DNA from: Vagococcus jeotgali
GTDB taxonomy: Bacteria > Bacillota > Bacilli > Lactobacillales > Vagococcaceae
Assembly: GCF_035918315.1 (NCBI RefSeq)
Contig: NZ_CP142146.1
Coordinates: 434,001 to 498,000 of the forward strand
Reading direction: 5' to 3'
DNA: 64,000 nucleotides
Part shown: piece after piece, positions 34,335-42,501 of the stretch
Layout: every line of letters starts with the position of its first letter
How positions within the stretch are numbered: the stretch's first letter is position 1
The notes under the pieces: generated by a model
The model's input: the letters and a program-made list of their open reading frames with translations, nothing else
The model's database searches: none
Told to the model about the DNA's origin: nothing
Made by a program: the position numbers and the translations under genes

Positions 34335-34907
34335 GTGGCAAAAAAATTAATCAAAGTGGCAACAGTGATTGGGGCCATCTTAGCAGTTATTTTCTTTTAT
34401 TATGCTTTTAAACTTCATTTGTTCCAAAATCCACATGCTTTACAGAAATTCATTGACCAGTTTGGAGCATATGGTGTTTTAGTCTTTATTTTACTACAAA
34501 TTATTCAGCCGATTGTTCCCATTGTTCCTGGTGGTTTAAGTGATGTTGCTGGAATTTTGATGTATGGAAATGTATTGGGATTGCTTTATGTCTGTATTGG
34601 TTTAGTCATAGGTGAAGTTATTCTATTTTTCCTAGTTAGAAAATATGGCATGCGTTTTGCTAAAGTTATTTTATCTGAAAACAGCTTAAAAGAGTTAAAT
34701 TTGATTGTTCAAAAGGGAAATAAACATATTCAGAAATATATTATTATTATTTTTTTAATGCCTTTTGGGCCTGATGATTTGGTATGTTTAGCTGCTGGAT
34801 TTACAGATATTTCATTTAAGAAGTATTTAACAACGATAGCCTTACTTAAACCAATTTCAGTAGGTGTTCATTGTTTTATTATGATTCATATTTTTAAAGT
34901 TCTATAA
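34335..34907 (+). CDS. VTT-domain (DedA/TVP38-like) membrane protein
   Basis: 190 residues from GTG 34335, which has TAGGAGA 7 bases upstream; earlier ATG codons lack a ribosome site. Several membrane segments. The family motif IVPIVPGGLSDVAGILMYG (about 70-88) and the FLMPFGPDDLVCLAAGFTDIS block (about 142-162) identify a TVP38/TMEM64-type protein. Relatives act in lipid scramblase or membrane homeostasis functions; the specific role is unknown. Confidence 0.82.
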   Translation: MAKKLIKVATVIGAILAVIFFYYAFKLHLFQNPHALQKFIDQFGAYGVLVFILLQIIQPIVPIVPGGLSDVAGILMYGNVLGLLYVCIGLVIGEVILFFLVRKYGMRFAKVILSENSLKELNLIVQKGNKHIQKYIIIIFLMPFGPDDLVCLAAGFTDISFKKYLTTIALLKPISVGVHCFIMIHIFKVL

Positions 34908-34914
34908 TATTATA

Positions 34915-34962
34915 AAAATCATGTGACTTACTAGTTAAAATAAGTAGGTGGCATGATTTTTT
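34915..34962 (+). terminator. Terminator after the VTT-domain gene
   Basis: AAAAATCATG..CTTACT / AAGTAG..CATGATTTTTTT stem and T-run. Confidence 0.8.
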
Positions 34963-35051
34963 TGTTTAAGAAGTTGTTTTGATACCTACTTCCTTTAATA
35001 ACTATAGCTTTTAATTATTTTTGATTGTTTTTCGATACTTTTTTATTGCGT

Positions 35052-36110
35052 CGATTGTAAAATTAAGCTAGACAAATAAAAAAATCATTTGTGATACACT
35101 CAAATTGTATTTCCGACGAAAGAAAACAAGGAGAGTGATCACAAATGACCTATATACATCTTACTACAGACGAGCTTGTTTTAATAGAATCTTATTATCA
35201 CCAAGCTAAAAAAGTTAAACATGTTGCTGATACTTTAAAAAGATCAAGACAAACTATTTATAATGTTTACAACGCTTTAAATGAGGGATTATCTATTCTA
35301 GATTACTATCAAAGATACAAAAAAAATAAAAAGAAATGTGGAAGGCGTCCTATTTCTTTACCTGATAATGAAACAAAATATATTCAAAACAAAGTGGCTC
35401 AAGGATGGACTCCTGACGTGATTATCGGTCGTGCTGAGATTTCTATTTCTTGTTCTGTTCGGACACTTTATAGATTGTTCTCGCGTGAATCTTTTGATTC
35501 CACAACTTTACCAATGAAAGGTAAAAGAAAACCTAATGGGCATAAAGAAAAACGAGGTAAACAAGCATTTAAACGAACCATTCATCAGAGAGACGCTGAG
35601 CATAACGAGTTTCAAAGTGAATTTGGTCACCTAGAAGGTGACACTATTGTTGGGAAAAATCATAAAAGTGCTGTTATTACATTAGTTGAAAGGTTATCAA
35701 AAGTTATTATTACCTTAAAGCCAACAGGGAGACACGCTATAGATATTGAGAATAGCTTAAATGAATGGTTAAAAAAATGCCCTAATCACTTGTTTAAATC
35801 TATCACATTTGATTGTGGCAAAGAATTTTCTAACTGGAAATCTATCAGTAACTTAAATGATATTGATATCTACTTTGCTGACCCTGGTACACCTTCACAA
35901 CGAGGTTTAAATGAAAATTCTAATGGGCTATTGCGTAAGGATGGATTGCCTAAGAAAATGGATTTCAACGAAGTTGATGAATCTTTCATTCAATCTGTTG
36001 CATCCAAAAGAAATAATATTCCTAGAAAATCATTAAACTATAAAACACCATTAGAAGTATTTTTGAGATATGTAGACAATGACATTTTGTCTAGCTTAAT
36101 TTGACAAATG
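35052..36110 (+). mobile_element. IS30-family element B, copy 1
   Basis: 1059 bp. About 25-bp imperfect inverted repeats share AAATTAAGCTAGACAAA at both ends. No convincing target duplication. A second copy is at 46012-47078. Confidence 0.85.
35145..36104 (+). CDS. IS30-family transposase (element B)
   Basis: 319 residues, intact. N-terminal helix-turn-helix (KHVADTLKRSRQTIYNVY), a second HTH region, and the DDE core with FGHLEGDTIVG, TFDCGKEFSNW and GLNENSNGLLRK. Related only distantly to IS30 element A in this window. Confidence 0.93.
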   Translation: MTYIHLTTDELVLIESYYHQAKKVKHVADTLKRSRQTIYNVYNALNEGLSILDYYQRYKKNKKKCGRRPISLPDNETKYIQNKVAQGWTPDVIIGRAEISISCSVRTLYRLFSRESFDSTTLPMKGKRKPNGHKEKRGKQAFKRTIHQRDAEHNEFQSEFGHLEGDTIVGKNHKSAVITLVERLSKVIITLKPTGRHAIDIENSLNEWLKKCPNHLFKSITFDCGKEFSNWKSISNLNDIDIYFADPGTPSQRGLNENSNGLLRKDGLPKKMDFNEVDESFIQSVASKRNNIPRKSLNYKTPLEVFLRYVDNDILSSLI

Positions 36111-36210
36111 AAATTGTTTTACGATAAAAATAGATTGACAAACAATATATGTAGCTATATTTAGATAAATAAATAGTTAGGAGGAAGTTATATGAATCAG
36201 AAAAAAAAGC

Positions 36211-37538
36211 GGTTGCGTCAAGAATTATGTGTAAATGGAAAATCCATTCCATTTTTTTAAGTTAAAACATTGATTCTAGTGTATCTTGTATTTCCTTAAA
36301 TCCTTTATGTACTCTGCCTAAAAATTTTTGGTTATATTCATTGAACTGAGAAACAAGGAATCTCTCCAGAGATTCTTCATTAGGAAATTGTTCTTTTCTC
36401 TTTGTATATTTTTTTAACTGTTTATTAAATCCCTCAATCAAGTTAGTTGAGTAGATAGTTCTTCTGATTGATGGTGGGAAGTTATAGAAAGTTAATATAG
36501 CAGGATTCAAGAGTAATTTAACTACTCGTGGATACTGCTTTTTCCATTTATCTATCATAAAACTTATTTGATTCATAGCTTCTTCTTTTGAAGCTGCTTG
36601 ATAAACCAATTTGAAATCATTACAGACTTCTTGTCGATCACTAACACGAACCTTATGAGCAATATTTCTAGAGATATGGACACAACATTGTTGAAATTGA
36701 GCATTTGGATAGACACTATGGATGCTATCGTGAATACCGTTTAAACCATCAGTTACAACTAATAAAACCTCTTCTAAACCACGGTCTTTTAGGTCTTGAA
36801 GTATCTCTTTCCAAATGTAGGCAGATTCAGTTGGAGCAATAGTAAATCCTAGAACTTCTTTGGTTCCATCTAACCGGATACCAATTACTATGTAAATAGC
36901 TTCTTTTGCTACGGTTTTCCTTTTTACTGGAATATGAGTAGCATCCATAAAAATAACTGAGTATTTAGCCTCTAAAGTTCTTTCTTTAAAAGCTAAAACA
37001 TCTTCAGATACAATTTTACTTATGTTTGAAATAGTTTGTGGCGTGTAATAATGACCATACATCTTTTCAATTAAATCAGAGATTTCAGACATCGTTATTC
37101 CTTTTTGAAATAGCTGAATAATAGTCGTTTCTAAAGAGTCATTGGTTCTTTTATAAGCAGGTAATGTTTGTTGAGAAAACTCACCATTCCTATCTCTAGG
37201 GATTACTAAATTTAGTTCTCCATACTCCGTTTTAAATGAACGTGAGTAATTCCCATTTCGGGAATTACCTGAATTAAATCCAGATCTATCATATTTTTCA
37301 TAGTCAAGAAATGCTGTCAGTTCAGCTTTTAATAATGAATTAATAGCTAGCTCTAGATGATGGCGAAACAAATCATCCAAATCACCTTTATTGATTAGTG
37401 TTTCCATAATTTCTGTAGTAAAATTATTCATGAGAAAGTCCTCCTATAAAATTTTTGTGTGGTAACTTTAATTTTACAGAATGGACTTTCTTTTTTTCTA
37501 CCCTAAATTTCTATTTACACAAAATATTTTACGCTATC
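36211..37538 (-). mobile_element. IS256-family element with target duplication
   Basis: 1328 bp. Ends GGTTGCGTCAAGAATTATG and, on the complement of the right end, GATAGCGTAAAATATTTTG form an imperfect 28-bp repeat running on through TGTGTAAAT. The 8-bp direct repeat AAAAAAGC flanks it (36203-36210 and 37539-37546). Confidence 0.85.
36262..37431 (-). CDS. IS256-family transposase
   Basis: 389 residues, intact mutator-type DDE transposase. Blocks: SGNSRNGNYSRSFKTEYGEL, VIFMDATHIPVK (first Asp), VTDGLNGIHDSIHSVYPNAQFQQCCVH (second Asp and the CxxH), and IYSTNLIEGFNKQLKKYTK with the catalytic Glu. AGGAGG ribosome site precedes the ATG. Confidence 0.94.
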   Translation of the reverse strand: MNNFTTEIMETLINKGDLDDLFRHHLELAINSLLKAELTAFLDYEKYDRSGFNSGNSRNGNYSRSFKTEYGELNLVIPRDRNGEFSQQTLPAYKRTNDSLETTIIQLFQKGITMSEISDLIEKMYGHYYTPQTISNISKIVSEDVLAFKERTLEAKYSVIFMDATHIPVKRKTVAKEAIYIVIGIRLDGTKEVLGFTIAPTESAYIWKEILQDLKDRGLEEVLLVVTDGLNGIHDSIHSVYPNAQFQQCCVHISRNIAHKVRVSDRQEVCNDFKLVYQAASKEEAMNQISFMIDKWKKQYPRVVKLLLNPAILTFYNFPPSIRRTIYSTNLIEGFNKQLKKYTKRKEQFPNEESLERFLVSQFNEYNQKFLGRVHKGFKEIQDTLESMF

Positions 37539-37876
37539 AAAAAAGCAAAACTAACCGTAACATCTATCATTTTTATTATCTTAGGGTGTATTTGTTTAGT
37601 GATGAAACGATTTTATCCACCTGTTGTAGATAATCAAGGGATTTTAGTTGAACCTATGTTTTTTTTATTACCAATTGGTTTTGCCTTAATTTTTGTTGGT
37701 ATTTTAGTAGAAGCAATTAACTTATAAGGTTATTTGAATTATATGAATAACTTAAGGGAACAAGAAAAGCTTAGTTATAAAAGTAGGGAGTAGGCTAAGT
37801 ATATTAGTCTACTCCTTTATTTATGGAAAAATTAACTCTATGATATAATGAAGGGACTAACTAAAGAAGAAGGCAT

Positions 37877-38249
37877 ATGGCAATTCAAAAAATCAAAGGT
37901 TTATTTCGAGGTATTATTTTAGCAATGGGACTTTTAGGTGTCTTGTTTTTAATTATTCTAGGACCTAAGATTAGTTATTATATGGAATTAGGTTATTTTA
38001 GTACATAGATTCAGGTGTTATTATGGGGTAACAGCTATTCCTTATATGTATATTTTGACTGTCTTATGGCAGTTAAGTAATCATTTAGCAAGTGAGACAG
38101 TTTTTTCTAAAGAAAATATCAAGCGTCTATCTAAGATAGCTTATGCAGGATTAATTGAAAGCGGGATTTATGCAGTGGCTGTTTTATCAGCTCTTTTAGC
38201 CTACATATTTAAACTAGCTAATCGCTTAAAAGATGAGAAAGACATATAG
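37877..38249 (+). pseudogene. Frameshifted DUF2975 membrane protein
   Basis: ATG 37877 (AGAAGAAGG upstream) encodes MAIQKIKGLFRGIILAMGLL and continues to a TAG at 38006. The rest of the family sequence (GVTAIPYMYILTVLWQL to LANRLKDEKDI) follows in another frame up to 38249. DUF2975 proteins normally have four membrane segments and a small HTH partner gene downstream; none is present here. Confidence 0.7.
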
Positions 38250-38296
38250 GTATGCTATACTAAGTCTACTTAAAAATAAAAGGAGGGTTTGTGTTC

Positions 38297-38323
38297 ATGA
38301 TGAAGCTTATTATTGCTAGTTAG
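38297..38323 (+). CDS. Possible 8-residue leader peptide (MMKLIIAS)
   Basis: Short frame behind AAAGGAGGG. It precedes GTTAGTT/AACTAAT (38321-38340) and a terminator pair, an arrangement like translational or transcriptional attenuators of resistance genes. Downstream is a broken acetyltransferase gene. Confidence 0.4.
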   Translation: MMKLIIAS

Positions 38324-38433
38324 TTAACCAACTAATTAAATAAAAATTCGAAACAGCGAGAATCACTCATTTATTTAGTGACGGATTTTAACAATAATAG
38401 GGTATCACATCACACAAACGCTTAACATATAAA

Positions 38434-38503
38434 AGAGTTAGTCAACTAATATGACTGGCTCTCTTTAGCGCTATAAGAGATATCTCTTATGGTGCTTTTT
38501 TAT
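38434..38503 (+). terminator. Tandem hairpins before the GNAT pseudogene
   Basis: Hairpin one AGAGTTAGTCA / TGACTGGCTCT (38434-38464). Hairpin two AGCGCTATAAGAGA / TCTCTTATGGTGCT followed by T-run (38467-38503). The GTTAGT/ACTAAT segments can also pair with those next to the leader peptide. Confidence 0.65.
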
Positions 38504-38535
38504 TTTTTAAAACAATTATTTTGGAGGATACAGAA

Positions 38536-39241
38536 ATGAGTTATGTATTAAATAAAGATATTAGAGGAAACAAAGAATTAGTAGTAAGTTTTAATGAATT
38601 AGCTATAGAAACCTTTGAGATAGATTTTTCTGACTGGATGACTTATGGTTACTGAGATGAAACATATATACCTTATGTTTTTGTAGATAAAGAACATGTT
38701 ATAGCTAACGCTTCTATAACTAAAATGACTTTTGTCATAAATAAGAAAAAACATCAAGTCCTTCAATTAGGGACAGTTATGACAAAAGAGACTTACAGAG
38801 ATCAAGGGTTATCTAGAAGGTTAATCGAGGAGATATTGAAAGATTATCAAGGGAAAGTAGATATGATTTTTTTATTTGCTAATGAGACAGTCTTAGAATT
38901 TTATCCTAAATTTGGTTTTAGTAGAGTCATGGAAGATAGTTATCTACTAAATGTATCAGATAACAAAGGTCAGCTAGATCAGTGGCAATTAGTTAATTTT
39001 AGTGACAATCATGTTACATATTTACGATGTGTTAGGGATATATGATGTTCATCTCCTTGATTTAGTAAATAGTTTACCCTTAAAGGAAGTAAGTGAAGTC
39101 GTGTTTCATTTTCCAATTAATACCAGACTTTATCCAGAAATAGTAGTAAAAAAAGAAGTAAATGATGAGGATGTTTTATTTGTTTTAGGCGACATATTTG
39201 ATGTGAAAAACATTAAAATACCTTTATTAAATCATGCTTAG
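38536..39241 (+). pseudogene. GNAT acetyltransferase with nonsense and frameshift mutations
   Basis: ATG 38536 (TTGGAGGAT upstream) starts MSYVLNKDIRGNKEL. After SDWMTYGY comes TGA at 38653-38655 where related proteins have Trp (YGYWDE), so TGG changed to TGA. The acetyl-CoA loop region TYRDQGLSRRLIEEIL is intact. Near 39040 the frame shifts (VRDI stop; the alternative frame continues YDVHLLDLVNSL to IPLLNHA at 39241). Two independent lesions make it a pseudogene. Confidence 0.8.
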
Positions 39242-39311
39242 TGGAAGATTTAACCTATTTTTACTGTGTTAATTAAGAAACCATGTTACACTAGTGAGGC
39301 TAAAATAAAGA

Positions 39312-39334
39312 AAATAAACAGTAAATGTTTATTT
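39312..39334 (+). promoter_or_regulatory. Hairpin in the dbpA leader
   Basis: AAATAAACA / TGTTTATTT 9-bp stem with a GTAAA loop, just before the dbpA ribosome site (AGAGGAT). It could modulate translation of the helicase, for example with temperature. Confidence 0.45.
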
Positions 39335-39352
39335 TATAGAGGATGATTAAAT

Positions 39353-40825
39353 ATGAATCAAAATAAATTTAATGTTTTTGGTATTGATAAGCAGATTATC
39401 GGTGCCCTAGATGTATTAGGTTACACCATGCCAACAGAAGTTCAAAAACAAGTGGTACCATTAATGCTTGAAGGCAAAGATGTCTTAGTAAAATCTCAAA
39501 CAGGAAGTGGAAAAACGGCTTCTTTTGGTATTCCAATTTGTGATTTAGTTGAATGGGAGGAGCGTGCACCTCAAGCTCTTATTTTAACACCAACAAGAGA
39601 GCTAGCAACCCAAATTAGAGATGAGATTTTTAATATCGGTCGCTACAAACGTATCAAGGTAGTTAGTGTTTTTGGTAAAAGTTCATTTCAAATGCAAGAA
39701 AAACAATTAAAACAACGGACACATGTGGTCGTTGCAACACCAGGTCGTTTGTTTGATCATATTGAGAGAAAAACGATTGATTTAAGTAAAATCAAATATG
39801 TGATCATTGATGAAGCTGATGAGATGTTTGAGATGGGCTTTATTGAGCAAATTGAGCGCATTTTAAATTATTTACCTAAAAATCATGTGACAGCTCTTTT
39901 TTCTGCTACAATGCCTGAAGCTGTGAAGCATTTATCAAAAAAATACATGCACAATCCAATATCTATTGAAATTGCACCAACTGAAAAAAGTAAAAAACGT
40001 ATTTTACAAGAATTTGCTATGGTCGATGATGATCGTAAATTGGATCATTTTAAAGGGATTTTAATTGTTGAAAGACCAAAGAGTAGTATTGTATTTTGTA
40101 ATACAAAAGTCATGGTAGAAGAAGTGACTAAACAAATGAAACTTCTAGGGATACACTGTGAAATGCTTCATGGTGGTATGGAGCAGCGTGATAGAACTCG
40201 TGTTATTCAAGACTTTAAGCGCGGCTATTTTAACTTTTTAGTTGCAACAGATGTTGCTGCTCGTGGTATTGATGTGGCAGACATTCAACTTGTTGTTAAC
40301 TATGACATTCCAGAAAAACCTGAAACATATGTTCATAGAATCGGTAGAACAGCTCGTTTTGAAAATAGCGGAAAAGCATTGTCTCTTGTAAATAGTCATG
40401 ATAGAGAAAATTTTGAAGAGATCTATGAGGCTCAAGATGGTCAAATCGAAGAGATCAGCTTACCAACAAAAAAACAAGTTGAAAATTACCGAGAAGCATT
40501 TAACATGTCACTTGATACTAAACCCACTCTGCGAAAAGAAAAAGGGCTAGCTTTTAATGAAGATATTATGAAAATTCATATTAATGCTGGTAAAAAACAA
40601 AAAATGCGTGCAGGTGACATTGTAGGAGCTCTTTGCAATATTGATGGCATGACAGCAGAAGATATTGGTGTAATCGAGTTACTAGATATTTCGACTTTTG
40701 TGGAAATTTTAAATGGTAAAGGTCAAAAAGTATTAAAAGCTCTACAAACAATGCCGGTTAAAGGTCGTTTAAGAAAAGTGAACCGCTCTAATGAAACAAA
40801 ATATGAGCAAGATTTGAGAAGTTAA
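39353..40825 (+). CDS. dbpA: DEAD-box RNA helicase DbpA
   Basis: 490 residues. Walker A SQTGSGKTAS (about 45-54), IIDEADEMFEMGF (motif II), LFSATMP (III), VATDVAARGIDVADIQ (V) and HRIGRTARF (VI) form the helicase core. The C-terminal domain (about 405-480; KIHINAGKKQKMRAGDIVGAL) is the DbpA/YxiN RNA-binding domain that recognises 23S rRNA hairpin 92. It assists 50S assembly. Confidence 0.93.
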   Translation: MNQNKFNVFGIDKQIIGALDVLGYTMPTEVQKQVVPLMLEGKDVLVKSQTGSGKTASFGIPICDLVEWEERAPQALILTPTRELATQIRDEIFNIGRYKRIKVVSVFGKSSFQMQEKQLKQRTHVVVATPGRLFDHIERKTIDLSKIKYVIIDEADEMFEMGFIEQIERILNYLPKNHVTALFSATMPEAVKHLSKKYMHNPISIEIAPTEKSKKRILQEFAMVDDDRKLDHFKGILIVERPKSSIVFCNTKVMVEEVTKQMKLLGIHCEMLHGGMEQRDRTRVIQDFKRGYFNFLVATDVAARGIDVADIQLVVNYDIPEKPETYVHRIGRTARFENSGKALSLVNSHDRENFEEIYEAQDGQIEEISLPTKKQVENYREAFNMSLDTKPTLRKEKGLAFNEDIMKIHINAGKKQKMRAGDIVGALCNIDGMTAEDIGVIELLDISTFVEILNGKGQKVLKALQTMPVKGRLRKVNRSNETKYEQDLRS

Positions 40826-40939
40826 ATATAAAAAAAGGAAGTTGGCCTTAGTAAAATGTACCCTATAGATTGGACACGAAAAAAAAGCGTGCCTTCTATG
40901 GGGTATTTTTATATGATAAATAAAAAGGACGTGACTAAA

Positions 40940-41383
40940 ATGGGTATTAATAAATTTACCACTGAAGAAATTGAAGAGTTAAAACAAAATCCATATGTCA
41001 AACGAGTGAGCAGTTCTTCGATAACTTACACAAAAGAATTTAAAGAATTATTTGTGCTCAAACACTCTGAAGGGCAGTTACCCCATCAAATTTTTAGTGA
41101 TGCTGGATTTGATATTACTGTGTTGAAACAGCGTAGAATTAATACTGCCAGCCACAGGTGGCGCGAAAAAGCAAAACAAGGAGAAAATCTAGAAGATTTA
41201 CGACTTGGCAATAGTGGTCGCCCAAGACACAAAGAGTTAACTGAAAAAGAAGAATTAAAACGCTTAAAAGCAGAAGTGGCTTATCTAAAAGCTGAAAATG
41301 ATTTTTTAAAAAAGCTAGAACAAGCAGAGAGAGAGGCGATTTGGAAAGCAAACTCACGGTCCACGAAAAATTCGAAGTCATAA
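40940..41383 (+). CDS. IS3-family transposase OrfA
   Basis: 147 residues from ATG 40940 (begins MGINKFTTEE). Helix-turn-helix (SSITYTKEFKELFVLKHSEG), a second HTH, then a leucine zipper (LKRLKAEVAYLKAENDFLKKL). The A-rich stretch TTTTTTAAAAAAG near 41305 is a likely -1 slippage site leading into orfB. Confidence 0.9.
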   Translation: MGINKFTTEEIEELKQNPYVKRVSSSSITYTKEFKELFVLKHSEGQLPHQIFSDAGFDITVLKQRRINTASHRWREKAKQGENLEDLRLGNSGRPRHKELTEKEELKRLKAEVAYLKAENDFLKKLEQAEREAIWKANSRSTKNSKS

Positions 41384-42252
41384 GAAGACTCAGAGAGAAA
41401 CATCAGAAAGTAACACAGGTGAAGCACCTGTGCCAGCTAGCAGGAGTGTCTCGTTCGGGTTACTATCATTACCTCCAAACATGCTTAGAGGCCTCTATTA
41501 AAAATCACCAAGATTACTCAGACTATACCTTGATTCTAGAAGCATACCGATTCAAGAACCGAAATAAAGGTGCTCGTTTAATCAAGATGACATTAGAAAA
41601 ATACTTTAATACAGTCATGAACCTAAAAAAGATTAGACGTTTAATGAAAAAATTTAATCTTGTTTGTCCTATCAGAAAAGCAAATCCTTATCGACGAATG
41701 GCAAAAACACTCGGCACTAGTAACCATCATCCAAACCATCTTAATCGCCAATTCAATCCACCAAAACCTAGAAAGATATTTTTGACAGATATCACCTATC
41801 TACATTATCAAAATAAGCATGCTTATCTTTCAACAATTAAAGATAGTTGTACAAAAGAAATTGTAGCTTATCGTGTTTCACCAAACTTAAAACTTGATTT
41901 TGTTTTAGAAACATTAGAAGATTTGACTCCGTATCTAACGAACAGAGAAGAGTCAACTGCTCTCATTCATTCTGATCAAGGATGTCACTATACATCCAAT
42001 GGATTTCAATCGCGAGTGAAAGAACTAGGTTTAATTCAATCAATGTCCCGTAGGGGCAACTGCTGGGACAATGCACCGCAAGAATCCTTTTATGGTCATA
42101 TGAAAGATGAACTAAATCTTGACGCCTGTGTGACTTATGATGATGTTGTCACAGAAGTAGACGACTACATGGATTACTACAATCATTACCGTGGTCAGTG
42201 GACACTAAACAGAATGACGCCGCAGAGCTACTATGAATCGTTATGCACATAA
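41341..42252 (+). CDS. IS3-family transposase OrfB
   Basis: 303 residues in the -1 frame relative to orfA, overlapping it. DDE integrase core: FLTDITYLHY (first Asp), IHSDQGCHYTS (second Asp), SMSRRGNCWDNAPQESFYGHMKDEL (Glu), and a YYNHYRGQW end. It has no convincing ribosome site, consistent with expression as an OrfAB fusion. Intact. Confidence 0.92.
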   Translation: MESKLTVHEKFEVIRRLREKHQKVTQVKHLCQLAGVSRSGYYHYLQTCLEASIKNHQDYSDYTLILEAYRFKNRNKGARLIKMTLEKYFNTVMNLKKIRRLMKKFNLVCPIRKANPYRRMAKTLGTSNHHPNHLNRQFNPPKPRKIFLTDITYLHYQNKHAYLSTIKDSCTKEIVAYRVSPNLKLDFVLETLEDLTPYLTNREESTALIHSDQGCHYTSNGFQSRVKELGLIQSMSRRGNCWDNAPQESFYGHMKDELNLDACVTYDDVVTEVDDYMDYYNHYRGQWTLNRMTPQSYYESLCT

Positions 42253-42501
42253 AAAAGATGACTTCCTCTTTAGGAAATCATCTTGATGACAGACGAACTC
42301 TTTTTTATTATGTCCTTGACATAGGGTACATTTTATAGTCAGCTTCCTTTTTTCTATATCTGGATTCACCCATCTCATTTAGTGTATCAAATAAGTGTCT
42401 ATGACATCATTTAATAAGTAGCTTAACTAAGCAAGTGAAGAGAGTGCTTTTTAAAAGTAGGGGTATATGATTTATTGACTGATTTTTAAATTTTTAAAAT
42501 A

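Larger units (their letters stand above)
36192..37727 (+). pseudogene. DUF3955 membrane protein gene split by IS256
   Basis: The start (ATG 36192, behind AGGAGGAAG; MNQKKK) lies left of the IS256 element. The remainder (AKLTVTSIIFIILGC to FVGILVEAINL, stop 37727) lies right of it. The joined product would be a two-helix protein of about 65 residues with the DUF3955 motif PPVVDNQGILVEPMFFLLPIGF. Across the A-tract junction the frame appears off by one base, so a small indel may have been added. Confidence 0.75.
40852..42335 (+). mobile_element. IS3-family element with 3-bp target duplication in the dbpA terminator
   Basis: 1484 bp. The ends begin TAAAATGTACCCTAT on both strands. The 3-bp repeat TAG flanks it (40849-40851, 42336-42338). 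Removing it rejoins GGAAGTTGGCC TTAG TCAGCTTCCTTTTTT, the hairpin and T-run of the dbpA terminator, so it sits in the loop. Confidence 0.88.

Noticed and set aside
35020-35051. Target duplication for IS30 element B copy 1
   Set aside because: ATTGTTTTTCGATA on the left resembles ATTGTTTTACGATA on the right, but the left copy is 15-20 bp away from the IS end and has a mismatch.
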